DNA from: Anastatus disparis
Lineage: Eukaryota; Arthropoda; Insecta; Hymenoptera; Eupelmidae
Assembly (NCBI GenBank): GCA_017163975.1
Contig: JAFFSR010000316.1
Location: 623,001-687,000 of the forward strand
DNA: 64,000 bases
Direction: 5' to 3'
The notes under the pieces: generated by a model
Databases searched by the model: none
Told to the model about the DNA's origin: nothing
The model's input: only the letters and a program-made list of their open reading frames with translations
Part shown: positions 23,470-35,767 of the stretch, one piece after another
Layout: every line of letters begins with the position of its first letter
Numbering within the stretch: position 1 is the stretch's first letter
Made by a program: the position numbers and the translations under genes

Positions 23470-24310
23470 CCATATTACTTAAGTGTACATTTGCAGCCCA
23501 TATAGACGACAGAAGGGAGCATCTAACTACGGGCAAGACGGAAAGCAGACCACGCAAGTCAAATATCTAAAAGCAAAACCCAAAATCGTTGGCACACACG
23601 TGCGAATCTCTATAGCACGTATACTGTGCACTGATATAGATAGCAAGTAGCTTGACTCGAGTAGCTGAGCTTGGGTCCGTTTAGGATCGTGTGTCTCTCT
23701 CTTACGGCGTACGCAGCGTACAGCACGAGAGATGAAGCTGAGCAGAGACAAGAAGAAATGCCATTGCATCATTCCTTCTGTCACCGGCGTCCGGTAAAGA
23801 GCATTACGACCTGCTGTAATATACAGTACCTTTTTTTTGTGCGCAATAACATTATAATATTTAGTGTGAGTAAGAGTAATTATCTTCATTTTTTATTTTG
23901 TTAAAATCAAGCCTCGTATTATTGCGAGTGCTCTAGTGCTACATAAAATAATATCATTTCTTGCTTTATTTTTGCGACGTGTGTGCCGGGCGATCTCGTG
24001 TGCGTCTTATTGCTTATATTCCCTTTGTGCTATAATAACTCTTTTTTTATGTGCTCGTACCCTTTTCGTGTGTGTCCTTTTTTATATAGCTATCTGCTTT
24101 TCGACGTGCCGATAGTTCTTTTGGTAGTGCAAGCGGCGTTGCGTACGCTATACGCGGCTGGCGACCATTTTGAGCGCGCGTGTTATAATTATATCGTTAT
24201 TAAAATAAAGCCTCTTTTCTATTCAATTAATTGGAAACCCGCATCTTATCTTATTTATACCTTAGTGCAACCTCCTGATCCCCAAGGTTATCACAAATTA
24301 TATAATCTAT
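23470..24310. other. Non-palindromic GC-richer insert
   Basis: Unlike the flanks it has no inverted partner in the foldback. It is richer in GC and contains two chance-looking overlapping frames on opposite strands near 23527-23904 and one of 109 codons at 23983-24312 that I do not recognise. Possibly a separate insertion or a captured genomic fragment. Confidence 0.35.
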
Positions 24311-24426
24311 AATATGTTTGCTACACATGTATTGAGTTAGATACGTAGTATGCGTATAATGATTGAAGATCATAAATTATTTGTAACTGTTTAGTGCATT
24401 TTTTTAAAGTCATTTTTTTTTTTAAT

Positions 24427-24604
24427 AAACGGGCATTTTCTGCCCAATAGCTATTTACGTAAACAATTAAAGACAATACAGTTGACGTATTATTTAACGT
24501 GGTGTCAGCCCACGGCAGAGACAGCGAAAAAGCGACCAGACGGGGAATCGATCCCGCGCCAACGGGAATACGAGTCACGCGCCTTAGCCACTACTCCACT
24601 GAAC
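24427..24604 (-). mobile_element. tRNA-derived SINE, copy 1
   Basis: On the minus strand it starts with a tRNA-like head: A box TGGCTAAGGCG and B box GGGATCGATTCCC. The body includes ACACCACGTTAAATAATACG, and it ends with the hairpin GGGCAGAAAATGCCC. A second copy lies at 45744-45923 in the same orientation. It is too long and degenerate for a functional tRNA. Inserted in the foldback. Confidence 0.8.
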
Positions 24605-26291
24605 TCTACAAAAAAAAATATTAAAAAAATTAATTAATTTGTTAAAAAAATTTTTTTTGTAACTGTTTAGTGCATTTTTTTAAAGTCAATTTTAGTTTTT
24701 GATAATATAATTTTTGCTAAAAAAATTTTTATTTTTTATTTTGTAGAGAATCCTCTTACTAGAAGCGCAAATATAGGTAGACCCTCTAATTACGCCTAAC
24801 TTTCATTATTAATTCATAACGCAGGCATTAGTACACTATACCAAGCAATGTATAGGAGGAAAGAGAGAAGGCTCAACGGCACAGTGTCGTTGTGTGTGCA
24901 TGTATACATATTCAAGCTTAGGTAATAGAGGAAGAGAGAGAGAAAGAGAGAGACAGAGAGAGAGAGTATCGCAGGCAAAGTATAAGGGAGGTAAATGAGA
25001 TGAGAAAACGAAACACCCAGTTTTTTTAAATTTGATAATGTGCTTATATACACCGAATATTGGCCCAATATTATAGGACACGTATGGGACCTTTCTGCAG
25101 ACATCCGGTATCAGATAAAAAAAAGTTTTTTCGAATCAGTTAAGGAATGATGGAGTTATAAGGTAACAGACATAAAAAGAAGAGAAAAAAAAATTCAATC
25201 AAATTTAGAACCTCCTCGTTTTTGAAATTGGTTAAAAAAAAACATCAAAATCAGTCCATTATTTACTAAGGTACGGTTAAATTTTACGAATTTTATTGTA
25301 ACGGGGTCCTTCGTTAACTTTCCTCACGCGCAAAGATAAACATCCCCACCACGACTCCGACCTTGAAGCTATTATTTGTATGTTATTATTATTTTAGTTT
25401 TAATAATAAAGAGTCGCCTTTTTAAAAATCTGATCATAGATTTTCAAAATATAAGTCTTCAACTAAAAAATGACGCTTGATTCGTTTCTTAATTGTTATA
25501 AACAAAGTGGCTGTGATTTCAAAAAAAAAATCTTATCTCGACTCCTATTGAAGTTCTTTTTTTTTTTAAATCTTCGTTTCGAACTCAACTATAAGAATAT
25601 TCAAATAGCAAATTCGTAAAAGTTATAAGTAAAGCCCCAGCTTCATTTATTTATAAAAAAACACCTTTTTTTTAAAGCGTCATAAAAAATATTGCAATTA
25701 AATTTTCTTATTTTCTCTTAACAAAATATAAAAATTGGAACCTTCATGAAGAGTTTAAGCTCTTATGCAACTTAATATGTTCAGCTAAGAAAAATTTATA
25801 GCAATAAACATTATGCGTGTTGGGATGAATAATAGGGAATATCTAAGCAGCAAATTAACCAATTTGCTGTTATAACCTCTCTTTCTGTTCGTATTTATAA
25901 AAGCTTTCTTTTAAAAGTTTAGAAAAATTTAAAAAATTATTTTTGCAATAAATAATTGATATCCAAGAAATGGCCATTTTCGATGGTTTTTTGGCTTTTT
26001 TGCAATAACTAATTGACGAAAATGATTGCGGCAGTACTCAAATTGTAGGTTTTTTTATTCTTTAACACTTTTACTTATTACTTTTTTTGTTAAAATGCAT
26101 AGGTTGCTTCAGAGAATTAAAAAAGTTGTTTTGCCCAACTTTGCAGCCTCCTGGAGCATTTTCTACCTTTTTTTTTTTGGTTACATTTTATATAGGGTAT
26201 GTTTTTTCATCGCCTATAACAACTTTACATAGGTTTCATCAAGCCCCTAATTAATGTCTAAAATAGCCTTTTTTTGCTCTATTGATTGGAC

Positions 26292-27150
26292 TATTAGATA
26301 AAGAATTTTCAATTTATTTCAGAAATTTTTTCCAAATTAATTCTTTAAACGTGGACAATTTAATCATGCTCTAAATATTTTTAATTCCGTATTTTAACAT
26401 TTTTTAAATTATGTATGATGAATTAAAAAAAAAATATTTATAATTCATTTAATATTATATTTTTGGAAAAGTTGCGCAATTAGTTGCGCAAAAAGTTGCG
26501 TCACTTTTGGCTCAATAAAGCGACACGAAAAGTGATATAAAAAGTGATGCAAAATATTGCATCATAAGTTTCGCGATCATTTTCAGGAGGGAACTTTGAT
26601 CTAAGCAAAATTAGGTGACTCTGTTTTTTTAGAGTAATCCACCCTCTCCTTCTAATTATGTAAAGATTGTCTACTATCATATAAGGGACAAAAATCTTGT
26701 TCCCTTAATTATTTCAGAAATTTGATAGAACGGTCCGGAAAAACATACCATGGATTAATCTGGAAACTTGCAAAGTTTTCAAGGGTACATGAGGCTGTAA
26801 AAATTCCACCATACATCATTGGTTTTATTAAAATGAGCACACTTGCGGTCAATTGACCAAAAGGAGACAGAAGTCATCTTTTTTTAAATTTTTAATTGTC
26901 TTTTAAGGAAAGAAGAAAAACTTTTTTGTTATGATCTCCAAGAAATCTTCTGGGGAATTTATTATAGTTTCTGAAACCATTCTTCGATTTCTTGTACGAT
27001 GATTAGTTGCTGAGAATACAGTGGTTGAACACAAAATAATCTATTTTTATTCTAAGTTCGATATTTCTGCGAGAAATTGACGTGGAGAAAATTGCCAGAG
27101 CGGAAATTAAAGCTGAATAAACAGGCTTTTCTATTTTATGCAGTGATTTA
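26292..27150. other. AT-rich sequence without recognised gene
   Basis: Contains a short run of GTTGCGCAA / AAGTGATGCAA-type repeats at about 26470-26580; otherwise nothing identifiable. Confidence 0.4.
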
Positions 27151-27158
27151 GCTAGGAC

Positions 27159-28260
27159 GCTTCCCACCTATTATTGCCGTAACAATAAATATTAGGGATG
27201 TTTTTCACCCATTGCTGCCGTGGCACTAACAAGGAGAGCACCCCATCTCCGGGAAACGGATTCGGCTGAAACTGCAATATATGAATTTTTGATTAAAAAA
27301 AAATAAACCCGTGTTTTTCCTTTTCGTCGAATAGGCCCCCTAGACAAGAATATAGACATCTTTTTAAAAATATGGTGAACAAGAGACTTTATATGAACTT
27401 GAATAACCAAAGAACTAAAACTCTTAAAAAAATGCATGGAGGATAAAATAAAACACGAATTGAATGCTTTAATTTAAGCTTTGTTGCATTAAAAAATCTT
27501 CAGTGGTTCAAAAATTACAGGTGATTAAAATATGTTAATGAAATAACGTGAAAAATTGATCATATTTTATATGCTAAAAATATTAAGTGAATACGTGGTA
27601 ATATTTAATTAAGAATAACTTTCGAACAAGAAAAGCTTTTTTAATGCAACAAAGCTTAAATTAAAGCATTCGATTCATGCTTCATTTTATCTTTCATGCA
27701 TTTTTTTGTAAGAGTCTTAGTTCTTTGGTTATTTAAGTTCTCATAAAGTCTTTTATAAGAACTTAAATAAGTTTATTCACCATCTTTTTGAAAAAATGTC
27801 TATATCCTTGTCTAGGGGGCCTATTCGACGAAAAGAAAAGTACACGTGTTCATTTTTTTTCATCAAAAAATCATATCCGGCAGTTTCAGCCAAATCCGCT
27901 TCCCGGAGGTGGGGTGCTCTCCTTGTAAGTATAATATTATGGTTGTTGCCCACCAATTATTGTCGTGTAGTCTAGTATACTTTTAAATTAGCTTTGATGG
28001 TGCTTCCAACCCATTACAACCGTCAAAATGACGCGAGATAAGACTCGTCTAACCACGTGCATCCGCAGCACATTATAGAGTTATAGGCCTTCAGCCGCAT
28101 TCCGCTTCACCGCACTGCCGTACTGGCCGTCGATAGACACTCCATCGTGCCGATTATTGTTCACTTATTAAGAGTGTCTTCCACCCACTACTACCGTAGT
28201 GTTAAGTACTCTTCGGATTAGTTATATTAAGGGTGCAATCCACCCATCACCATTATGATT
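27159..28260 (+). repeat. Six spaced copies of a CACCCATTACTGCCGT-like motif
   Basis: Variants of TGYTTCCCACCCATTACTRCCGT occur at about 27159-27180, 27199-27221, 27942-27966, 27999-28024, 28171-28200 and 28230-28260. A foldback (27229-27926) separates copies two and three. They lie upstream of an LTR-like end and primer site, so they may be U3 repeats of an LTR retrotransposon. Confidence 0.6.
27229..27926. mobile_element. Foldback MITE, ACAAGGAGAGCACCCC ends (698 bp)
   Basis: Perfectly opposed ends ACAAGGAGAGCACCCCA and TGGGGTGCTCTCCTTGT, with arms of about 300 bp. I could not define a target duplication. The element interrupts the spaced-motif array, so it is younger than that array. Confidence 0.85.
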
Positions 28261-28261
28261 A

Positions 28262-28673
28262 TTAGATTATTAATCATTGTCGTAATCGACAAATATTAGT
28301 CGAGACCATATTCATCCTTCCTACGCCCAAGTTACGTAGATAATTTTATGTCGCTACAGGCCAAATGAGGGATAATATCAAAATTGATTTTGAATAAAAA
28401 CAAAACACATACAATACACTACACATTAAATCCAACATATCAATGCATTCGATTGAACCATTTCGATCGAATCGCCACAATATTTTTATTTACGTAACAC
28501 TTTTTTTTATCAATTTGATTTTTTTTTGTTTTTGACATTAATAAATAATATATTAATGTTTCTTTAAAATTTTTCGATAATATATCAAAATCAGTTGCTG
28601 TCACTCTTTCATTTGTTTTTCATTTGTAAACATGAATCTTCAATTTTTTCGCATCGTGGGTAGCTACCTCAAC
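28262..28673 (+). mobile_element. Probable 3' part of an LTR
   Basis: Ends two bases or less from a tRNA-Trp-type primer site. The block 28318-28400 (CAAGTTACGTAGATAATTTT region) is about 70% similar to 36860-36945, as expected for diverged LTR copies flanking the gypsy-like internal region. The LTR start was not located. Confidence 0.5.
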
Positions 28674-28690
28674 TGGTGACCCCGAAGTGA
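28674..28690 (+). promoter_or_regulatory. Primer-binding site, tRNA-Trp
   Basis: TGGTGACCCCGAAGTGA matches the complement of the 3' end of insect tRNA-Trp (…TCACGTCGGGGTCA plus CCA) at 16 of 17 positions. Confidence 0.7.
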
Positions 28691-29687
28691 TCTTGGTCAA
28701 GGATTCACGCCTGATTTTCTACGCTCAATGGCTTGGGTTTTACATCCACGCCAACGCACAAGGGACGTCTTAGTCAACCGCCATCTTGACGTGCGTGTTG
28801 CTTGACTATCTCAAGTAACTGACTGTCTGCTTGGCCGTTCAAGCAAGAATTTCTTTTTTTTCTAACATCTGGTCTGCACCAGGAGGCCGGAAGACAGAGG
28901 CCTTGCAACGTGCTGCGAGTTGTTTCAGGCGCAGGACGCTTCTTTGCAGCATCTCGCCTCAGCGTCGTCAAACGAAACATCTCTCCTTTCTCGAGGTATT
29001 GAGAGCATTCTCAAGGAAACTCTCTATTTTGTTTATCTTCTTGTTGTGCACACAAGTACAAGTCTATTAAATACAAGACTTTGTAATGGTTAAAGTAATA
29101 ATGAACGCGTTCAAATTACACAGGTAGTACTCATTAATTGTCTACCTGTGCAATCGTGGTGAAAGTAATTTACATTGTGAATTCTGCGTTCCAGGTGTGG
29201 ATAAAGAGCACTGGACGCATCAAAAATCATTTTACACAACTTTGTGAAAATTTGTAGGTCACGCAACGAAATGGCTAGTTTCACGTGAAAATTAAACGAA
29301 AAGTAAAATCTTCGTGAAAACTTACACCTCGGGATCAACATAGTACAAGAAAAAGTAAATTCAACGTTGTGGAGTGCGGGGAATCGGTCTTTCAGACACA
29401 AATTTTTTTTTGGCATCTAACATCTTTTATGCATGTTATATCATTCTAACCTAAATATAAAATCTTAAAAATTTTAACCTTTTTTGGTGCCAGAAAGGCC
29501 GGTTTTGGACTTTTAAAGCGTAGTACATAATTTTAACAACGCAGTGGTCTAGAAATTTCGGAGCAATTTTAACGTAACTTTAGGTATCAGTTAATTATTC
29601 TACTTTTACGTGTAAATCGTTCGTAATTTGTTCATAAAGCATATATTTTATCTCTTACTTATTTGCTCTGTTTTACATTTACATATA
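28691..29687 (+). other. Retrotransposon leader, no gene recognised
   Basis: Less AT-rich than the surroundings up to about 29400. Short frames on both strands show no known motif. Presumed 5' leader of the gypsy-like element. Confidence 0.35.
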
Positions 29688-30412
29688 CAGTCCGGGTCAA
29701 AAGTTCAGAATCATTTCTTTTTTCATATACTTAAATTCAAATCGTGATATCTCAGAAACGCTTCGATGAATTAAAAAAATTCAAACGGCGTTTTAAAGAT
29801 CAGACAAAATACTATCATTTTATGAGCTGTAGAATATTTTAAACTTTTTTTTAATTTAATTTTTTAATGACTGAAAATTGTTACGAATTTTTTAATTTTG
29901 ATCAATCAATTGTAACTTTTTAAAGAATTGATGGAATTAAAAAATTCAAAATCGATTACAAAGTAAAGAAAATTTCCTAAAAGAATGTCTTTAATCAATT
30001 TTTAATATCTATTTCGAGTGCAGAGTTACAAGCGTGCGAAAATGAAGCAAATAACAAAATAATTTTGCAGGTGTAATAAGATATTCCATATTTTTTTTCA
30101 TATTTCGGCATCTATTCACAACTGTATATTGTGAATTTGATGTATACACAATTCAAATATAAACTACAATTGTACGCACACCAAAACATGAAGAAACAAC
30201 AGTTGATCAATTGAAATTCAAAAATTTTCAATCATTAAGAAATTAAGTTGAAGAAAGAGTTTAAAATATTCTACAACTTATAAAAGGATAGCATTTTGTC
30301 TGATCTTTAAAACGTTTGAATTTTTTTTAATTCATCAAAGCGTTTCTAAGATATCACGATTTGAATTTGCGTCTTCGAAAAAAAAATGATTCCGAACTTT
30401 TGACCGAGACTG
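29688..30412. mobile_element. Tc1/mariner-type foldback MITE (725 bp)
   Basis: Ends CAGTCCGGGTCAAAAGTTC and GAACTTTTGACCGAGACTG are inverted repeats, with TA at 29686-29687 and 30413-30414. The arms fold over most of their length. TA duplication and CAGT ends are typical of Tc1/mariner derivatives. It sits in the leader of the gypsy-like element. Confidence 0.85.
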
Positions 30413-30957
30413 TATATACATACATATTTTATGATTTTATTGAACATAACGTATATCATTTTTTTCATTTAAATTATTATTTGTCTTGTGCTGTGTCTTA
30501 TTTATTTATTTAAATTGTACATATAATAGAATTTTGCTGGGCAAGTAGTCGTTGGAGGGGTTCTCTGTACTTTTTACTTTTTTTATAGTTACTTCCACGC
30601 CGAGGGAAAATCAGTTGGCTTAGTCGCCGACTGCATGCAGTCTTATACGCTAACACCGAAGGGTCAACCTGACGCGTCAAATACGGTTTTTTTTCTTCTT
30701 TGGGCAATTGTGCTCGTACATCAGGAGGCTTTCTAGTGTCTCAGTCGTCGACTGCATGCAGCCTTTTACGCTGAATACGTGAGAGTTAGCCTGACTGTGC
30801 GAGACAGATTTCTTTTATCTTTTGAAAGGAAAAATATAACTCATAATTTTCATTCTTTTTCTATTATATATATAAGAGAGGGAGCCTCCTTCTGACTGTT
30901 ACTTGTTAGACAATAGTGAAATCTTCTTCCCTCCTTCACGACTGCCCGTCCGTCAGA
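30413..30957 (+). other. Leader with two 75 nt direct repeats and a TATA-like box
   Basis: About 30617-30690 and 30738-30812 are diverged direct repeats, each centred on the palindrome CTGCATGCAG (30631-30640 and 30752-30761, 121 bp apart). TATATATAAG follows at 30867-30876. The gag ATG is at 30958. Confidence 0.45.
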
Positions 30958-32290
30958 ATGCCTATAGACGTGTTTCACTCGCTCTTGAAAGAAATTAGTC
31001 CTTCAAATATACAGGATTTAGCAACAGAAGCGTCGCATACGCAAAATAATAGTAATGCCTCCCCGCAAATTTAAACCCGGGCGAGGTGGGTGCGACGGAA
31101 GTCGAGGGCGGTGCAATTGCACGAACAAGCATACAAAACTCGCCGGAAACTTCGCCATTAAACATAACTAGTAAATTCATACCCAACGCACGGAATAATG
31201 TAAATAGACCTCTCGCATTTAAGTCTAGCAACACGTCATATTTCGTTCAAAATAGATTTTTAATGACCAAAATGGCTAGCGCGTTCCATGAATAAACGAT
31301 ATCTAGAGAGGCCTATGAGAACCTGGAGGAAGCTTGCTTTAATAAAATTGAAAATTTACAACAAGCTCACAACGAGCAAGTACGAATGTTCAATAAGCAA
31401 ATAAATCATTAAAATCGTTAATTTTACAAAGTCAAGCAACGCGAATTTTCCAGAAACAAATCAAAATAACTTTTCAATTCGTTCAATTCAAATTTTACCA
31501 GTAATATTAACGTATCAAAAGCAAAGCAAAGTTTAAATTCGAGCGCAAACGTTAATTTTAAACCAATAAAGTTACTATTTTGGCAACACGATCCCGCGAC
31601 GTGGTTTGAAATGTACGAATACCAATTGTTCTCACAAAATATATAACAGATTTATCGGACAGTGTTAAAATGCTTAAAGGTAATAACCGGTATGAAGGGC
31701 TAAGACGTATTCTAATAAAAAAATACACGCCATCAGACGACTGTGAACTACAAAAACTTTTTAGAGGTTGTCAAATGAGTGCACGCAAACCGTCGGAGTA
31801 TTTAAATAAACTAATTAGCTTAGCGGGAGAAGAAATGCTGCGCGGTTTAATTTTAAAAGCATGAAAGGCGAATTTACCTTCCAATATACGGCCGCTGGTA
31901 TGGAAAGATGTTACACCGGAGAACAAGGCGGACACGGTCTAACATGCAGATGAAGTGCACACGGACTTATACGCACTTACAACACGGTACACGAGATAAA
32001 ACTAGCAGAAAGTCAATTATTTGATTCGGTCATGACAAAAGTTGACGCAATAGTTAACAAACGTGTCACAGAAAAAAATTGATCACAATGTAAACGAATC
32101 AAAAGTAGAGAAAACAGGAAACTATGTTATTCACACGCTTAATACGGTAAAAACGCGTATAAGTGCACTAAACCGTGTGATTGGGTTGACGATTCTAAAA
32201 AACCGGAACAAAACGTTAGAGACAATAAAAAAGCTAAAGACACGGGTAGACAGAGAAAAGACGCGAATCAGGATTTAAACTAGAAACTCT
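30958..32290 (+). pseudogene. Ty3/gypsy gag, decayed
   Basis: Starts MPIDVFHSLLKEISPSNIQD and stops at 31072-31074. Later blocks in shifting frames include a capsid-like FWQHDPATWFEMYEYQL (about 31570-31620) and the 31670-31864 frame with YEGLRRILIKKYTPSDDCEL and RKPSEYLNKLISLAG. The latter is a gypsy Gag pattern of the kind that lacks a zinc knuckle. Multiple stops and frameshifts. Confidence 0.75.
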
Positions 32291-32297
32291 GTGCGTA

Positions 32298-32744
32298 ATG
32301 GAGACCAGCGTAGCCGGGACTAGATCAGTGCGTCTCCACGTAAAGGATATATATACAAACAAAATATTTTTAATAGACTTGGGTGCGGAAATATCCGTTG
32401 TGTCTAAGCCAAAAAATTTTAAAGGTAACAAGACTGACATGCACCTTTACGCGGCCAATGACACTTTAATCAACACTTACGGCACATTACACAAAAAACT
32501 TTATCTTGGGTATGCACAAGAACTGCCTTGGTCGTTTATGATTGCAGATGTACCTTGCCCGATAATGGGTGGAGACATCTTGAATCATTTTCATCTTTTG
32601 CCTAATTTAAACAAAAAGCAAGTAATTAACGCTAATACGAATGAAATTATTCTGGGTTTTAATAGGGCAGTTCTTGACTTACAAATTTCCTTAGTAGACC
32701 CTAAAATGAAATATGCGCATACGCTAAGTAATATCCAACGGTGA
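32298..32744 (+). pseudogene. Ty3/gypsy protease region
   Basis: 148 codons with FLIDLGAEISVVSK, the retropepsin active-site block, in which the expected Ser/Thr of DSG/DTG is Leu (DLG), and CPIMGGDILNHFHL as the second conserved block. The Leu substitution predicts loss of activity. Between gag and RT as expected. Confidence 0.8.
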
Positions 32745-32839
32745 TAGGCGTAGATAAACCGAAGCCCTCAGAGAACAGGGGAATTCATCATTATATCAAA
32801 ACCACGGGTCCACCCAGCCCACAGAAACCACGACGCTTG

Positions 32840-34140
32840 CACCCGCAAAAATTAAAAATAGCAAAAGCAAAGTTTGAAGAGTGATGCAAATCGGGCTTCT
32901 GCAGGCCCACAAAAAGCCTTTGGGTAACGCCTATACATATGGTGCAAAAGAAAAACGGGCAATGGAGGATTTGCGGAGATTATCGAAGGCTGAATGAGGT
33001 TACGAAACCGGATAGATACCCCATACAAAATTTGCATGATTTTTCCGGTAATTTATATAATAAAAGTATTTTTTCCGCCCTTGATCTAGAAAGTGCGTTT
33101 TTACAAATACCCATTTTTTCAGACGACGTCCCCAAAACTGCAGTCATTACGCCGTTCGGTCTATATGAATTTCTCGTTATGACCTTCGGTTTCAGAAACG
33201 CGTCGCAGACATTCCAAAGATATGTCAATCTGGCGCTAGGGGATTTAAACTTAGTCTTTGCATACATCGACGATATACTCGTGGCGTCCGCCTCACCCGA
33301 GGAGCATGAAAAGTACTTAAATATAGTGCTCGGGAAGCATGATAGTACTTAAATAAAGGCTGCGGGACTTTCATTTGCATCTAAATTAAAAAAAATGCAT
33401 TCTAAGGGTAGAACGACTAGTTTTTTTCGGTCATACTATCGATAAAGATGGCCTTAAGCCTAACCCTAAATTAGTGGAATCTATAAAAAAAACTTTCCCA
33501 AACCCCAAACGATAGACGAACTTCGTCGATTTCTAGGGTTAGCTAATTTTTATAGAAAGGCGACCTTACAAGCAGCAAAAACGCAGCGCCATTTGCACGC
33601 ACTAATTGAAAGCAATAAGAAAAAAGATAGAATGCTGGTAGTTTGGAACCCTGACGTGTTAGAAGCCTCTGAAACAACTAAGAACGATATAAGTAACATC
33701 ACTAGTTTAGCTTATCCGTGCGCAGACGCAGATATACGTGTAACACCAGATGCCTCTAATTTCGCAATGGGTGCATCTTTGGAGCAATATGTGAACAGCA
33801 GTTGCTAACCGTTAGTATTTTTCTCCAAAATGTTCACACCGCCGCAGTTCAACTATTGCGCATATGACCGCAAATTCATAGCAATTCACGAGGCTTTAAA
33901 ACACTTTAGCTATTTCTTAGAGGGCCGAACTTTCAAAATTTTCACGGATCGTAAACCGTTTGTATACGCGCTTGCGGAAAATTAAGATACTTGTACACCA
34001 TTACGCACGTGCGAACTATCCTATATATCGCAATTCAACACGGAAATTTACTATTTGCGAGGTGAAGACAATGTGGTCGCAGATTCGCTCTCACGTATTA
34101 ATTTCTCCATTGCGCCTGCCTCTTTTGACTAGAACAATGA
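32840..34140 (+). pseudogene. Ty3/gypsy reverse transcriptase and RNase H
   Basis: The RT frame (32939-33352) has WRICGDYRRLNEVTKPDRYP, FSALDLESAFLQIP and FAYIDDILVAS (catalytic YIDD box). After a shift come the thumb/connection block DELRRFLGLANFYRK (about 33515-33560) and the RNase H start VTPDASNFAMGASLEQ (about 33742-33790). The next blocks are FSKMFTPPQFNYCAYDRKFIA and FLEGRTFKIFTDRKPF. Copies retrotransposon RNA into DNA in the intact family. Several stops and frameshifts. Confidence 0.88.
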
Positions 34141-35727
34141 GGCATCCACTTGTGAACCTTTTGTCAAAAAGACCCTTGTAAGTATCACGACTTTTAACTT
34201 TCCGACATTTTTCACTCTCGAGGAAATCTCGCAAGAACAAGAGTGCGATAACGAACTAAAAACGATAATGGCGGATCCTAATCACCCTTTAAAGCTAACT
34301 AGACTACGCTGGGGACCCAATCGAGCGGCTATTTATTGCAATTACGCCACGCAAACCTTTAGGCCGTACGTACCCAAAATCTTTAGACGGGAAGTATTTG
34401 AAATTTTTCACATTAATAATGCGCACCCTTCAGGTCGTGTAACCGATAGGATCACTAGACAACATTACGTGTGGCCTAACATGACTAAAGAGATAAAGGA
34501 GCGATACAAAAACTGTATTGGCTGTCAACTTCCTAAAGTTTCTCATCAAAACAAGTTTTTGCCATCGCACTTTATTCAATTTGACGTTATTCCAGTTCCG
34601 ATCGTTCATAATGATTCTGCTTAGCCATTCGTCTCTAAGGATTTAGCGAATTGCACACATGTTTTTAAACGAGTTAGAACAGTTAAACCACCACTAATAT
34701 AGTCGTACACTGGTCCTTATAAGATTATCTCGCGACACCAAGACGGACGTACCTTCACGCTAGATAAAAATGGCAAACACGTTACCGTAAATCTAAAACG
34801 TTTACAACCAGCTTATTTCTTAGCAGAAGAATGCAATAACATAAGTGATAACGCAAATAATCCTAATGCAACTGGAATTTCCCTGCAGCATTTTCTTTCG
34901 CCAAATTTTAACTCGACAACCAATGCTACGGTCCGCGAATTGGTCGACAAAGCGGAGAGAAAGGTATCGCAACGCCCGCCCTCTTGGGCAATAAAACTCA
35001 ACACTCAGTACGATAATCAAGATTCAGATAATCTCTTGACTCAGCAGTCGGTAATGAAGGACTGCAGTGTTAACACAAAGGATGAGACTTTGCGACCCCC
35101 ACTCTCTCAGTATAATGACTCTGCACCTGGTGCACACGAGACACAAGGCCAAGAGCCATCGCGAATTAACAAATCAGATTCTGTTGCTGAACCCGGTCGT
35201 ATAACACATCAAGTTCAAATACATAGGAGTAATAACGCGGATAGGTCCTTGTTGGGAGGAGGGGGAGGGAGGAGCGTACCGACAGCGCTCATCTGACTAG
35301 CGTGGAGTCAGCAAGCGAAAATCAAAATCTGGACACGACACGGCAAAGCGATATAGTAGTAGACGCACCGGAAGTAATAGAAACTCCACTTATTCCTTCT
35401 CCTATTGTAGTCAACTTAGCTCCTCCTGAAACTCCAACCCTACATACTCCTTTAAAACCCAAGAAAGAAATATTTATTCCTTATATATTAAAAAGAAAAA
35501 AACTTGATTCGATTGAAGTAGGGAGTAAAAAATTAGACAGACGAGTAAGATTTAGCGACAAAACCTTAGTTAGATATATATGTAATATCTCGCACTCAAT
35601 TCCTCGAAGTCATGACTTTCTCCAGCAGTTGGGTCAGAACCCAGGATGCTTGCTCAAGTTTGGGAGCAAGTACATGCGATCACTTAACGATCGCATAAAC
35701 GCGGTTAGGTGCGCTTCAACGCACTAA
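34141..35727 (+). pseudogene. Ty3/gypsy integrase lacking its catalytic core, with C-terminal tail
   Basis: The HHCC zinc domain is present (FHINNAHPSGRVTDRITRQH ... CIGCQLPKVSHQ, about 34400-34560). The DDE core that should follow is missing: within about 60 codons the sequence passes to the C-terminal GPYKIISRHQDGRTFTLDKN and VNLKRLQPAYF. A proline- and charge-rich tail continues through 34940-35296 and 35302-35727. The tail contains a purine-rich GGGAGGAGGGGGAGGGAGGA at about 35256 that encodes a Gly run. Confidence 0.78.
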
Positions 35728-35767
35728 CCCGAGCACTCCACCCACTTATAACCGCCCCCTTCCGATC

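Larger units (their letters stand above)
20168..26291. mobile_element. 6.1 kb complex foldback element
   Basis: Ends GTCCAATTAATAGAG (20168) and CTCTATTGATTGGAC (to 26291) are inverted repeats flanked by TA on both sides. Outer arms pair over most of 20168-21640 and 24700-26291, including a CT-rich tract (20862-20930) facing its GA-rich partner (about 24925-24966). Segment order differs between the arms, so they were rearranged. An inner palindrome occupies about 21640-23240. The flanking segments at 21120-21490, 23240-23450 and 24300-24420 are related copies of one repeat. No transposase domain was recognised. Confidence 0.75.

Noticed and set aside
24540..24604. Possible tRNA gene
   Set aside because: A and B boxes are present but stems do not close, and a second copy with the same tRNA-unrelated body shows it is a SINE.
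35256..35276. Polypurine tract marking the start of a 3' LTR
   Set aside because: It lies within the pol tail frame, encodes a Gly run, and is followed by more tail coding sequence rather than LTR-like sequence.
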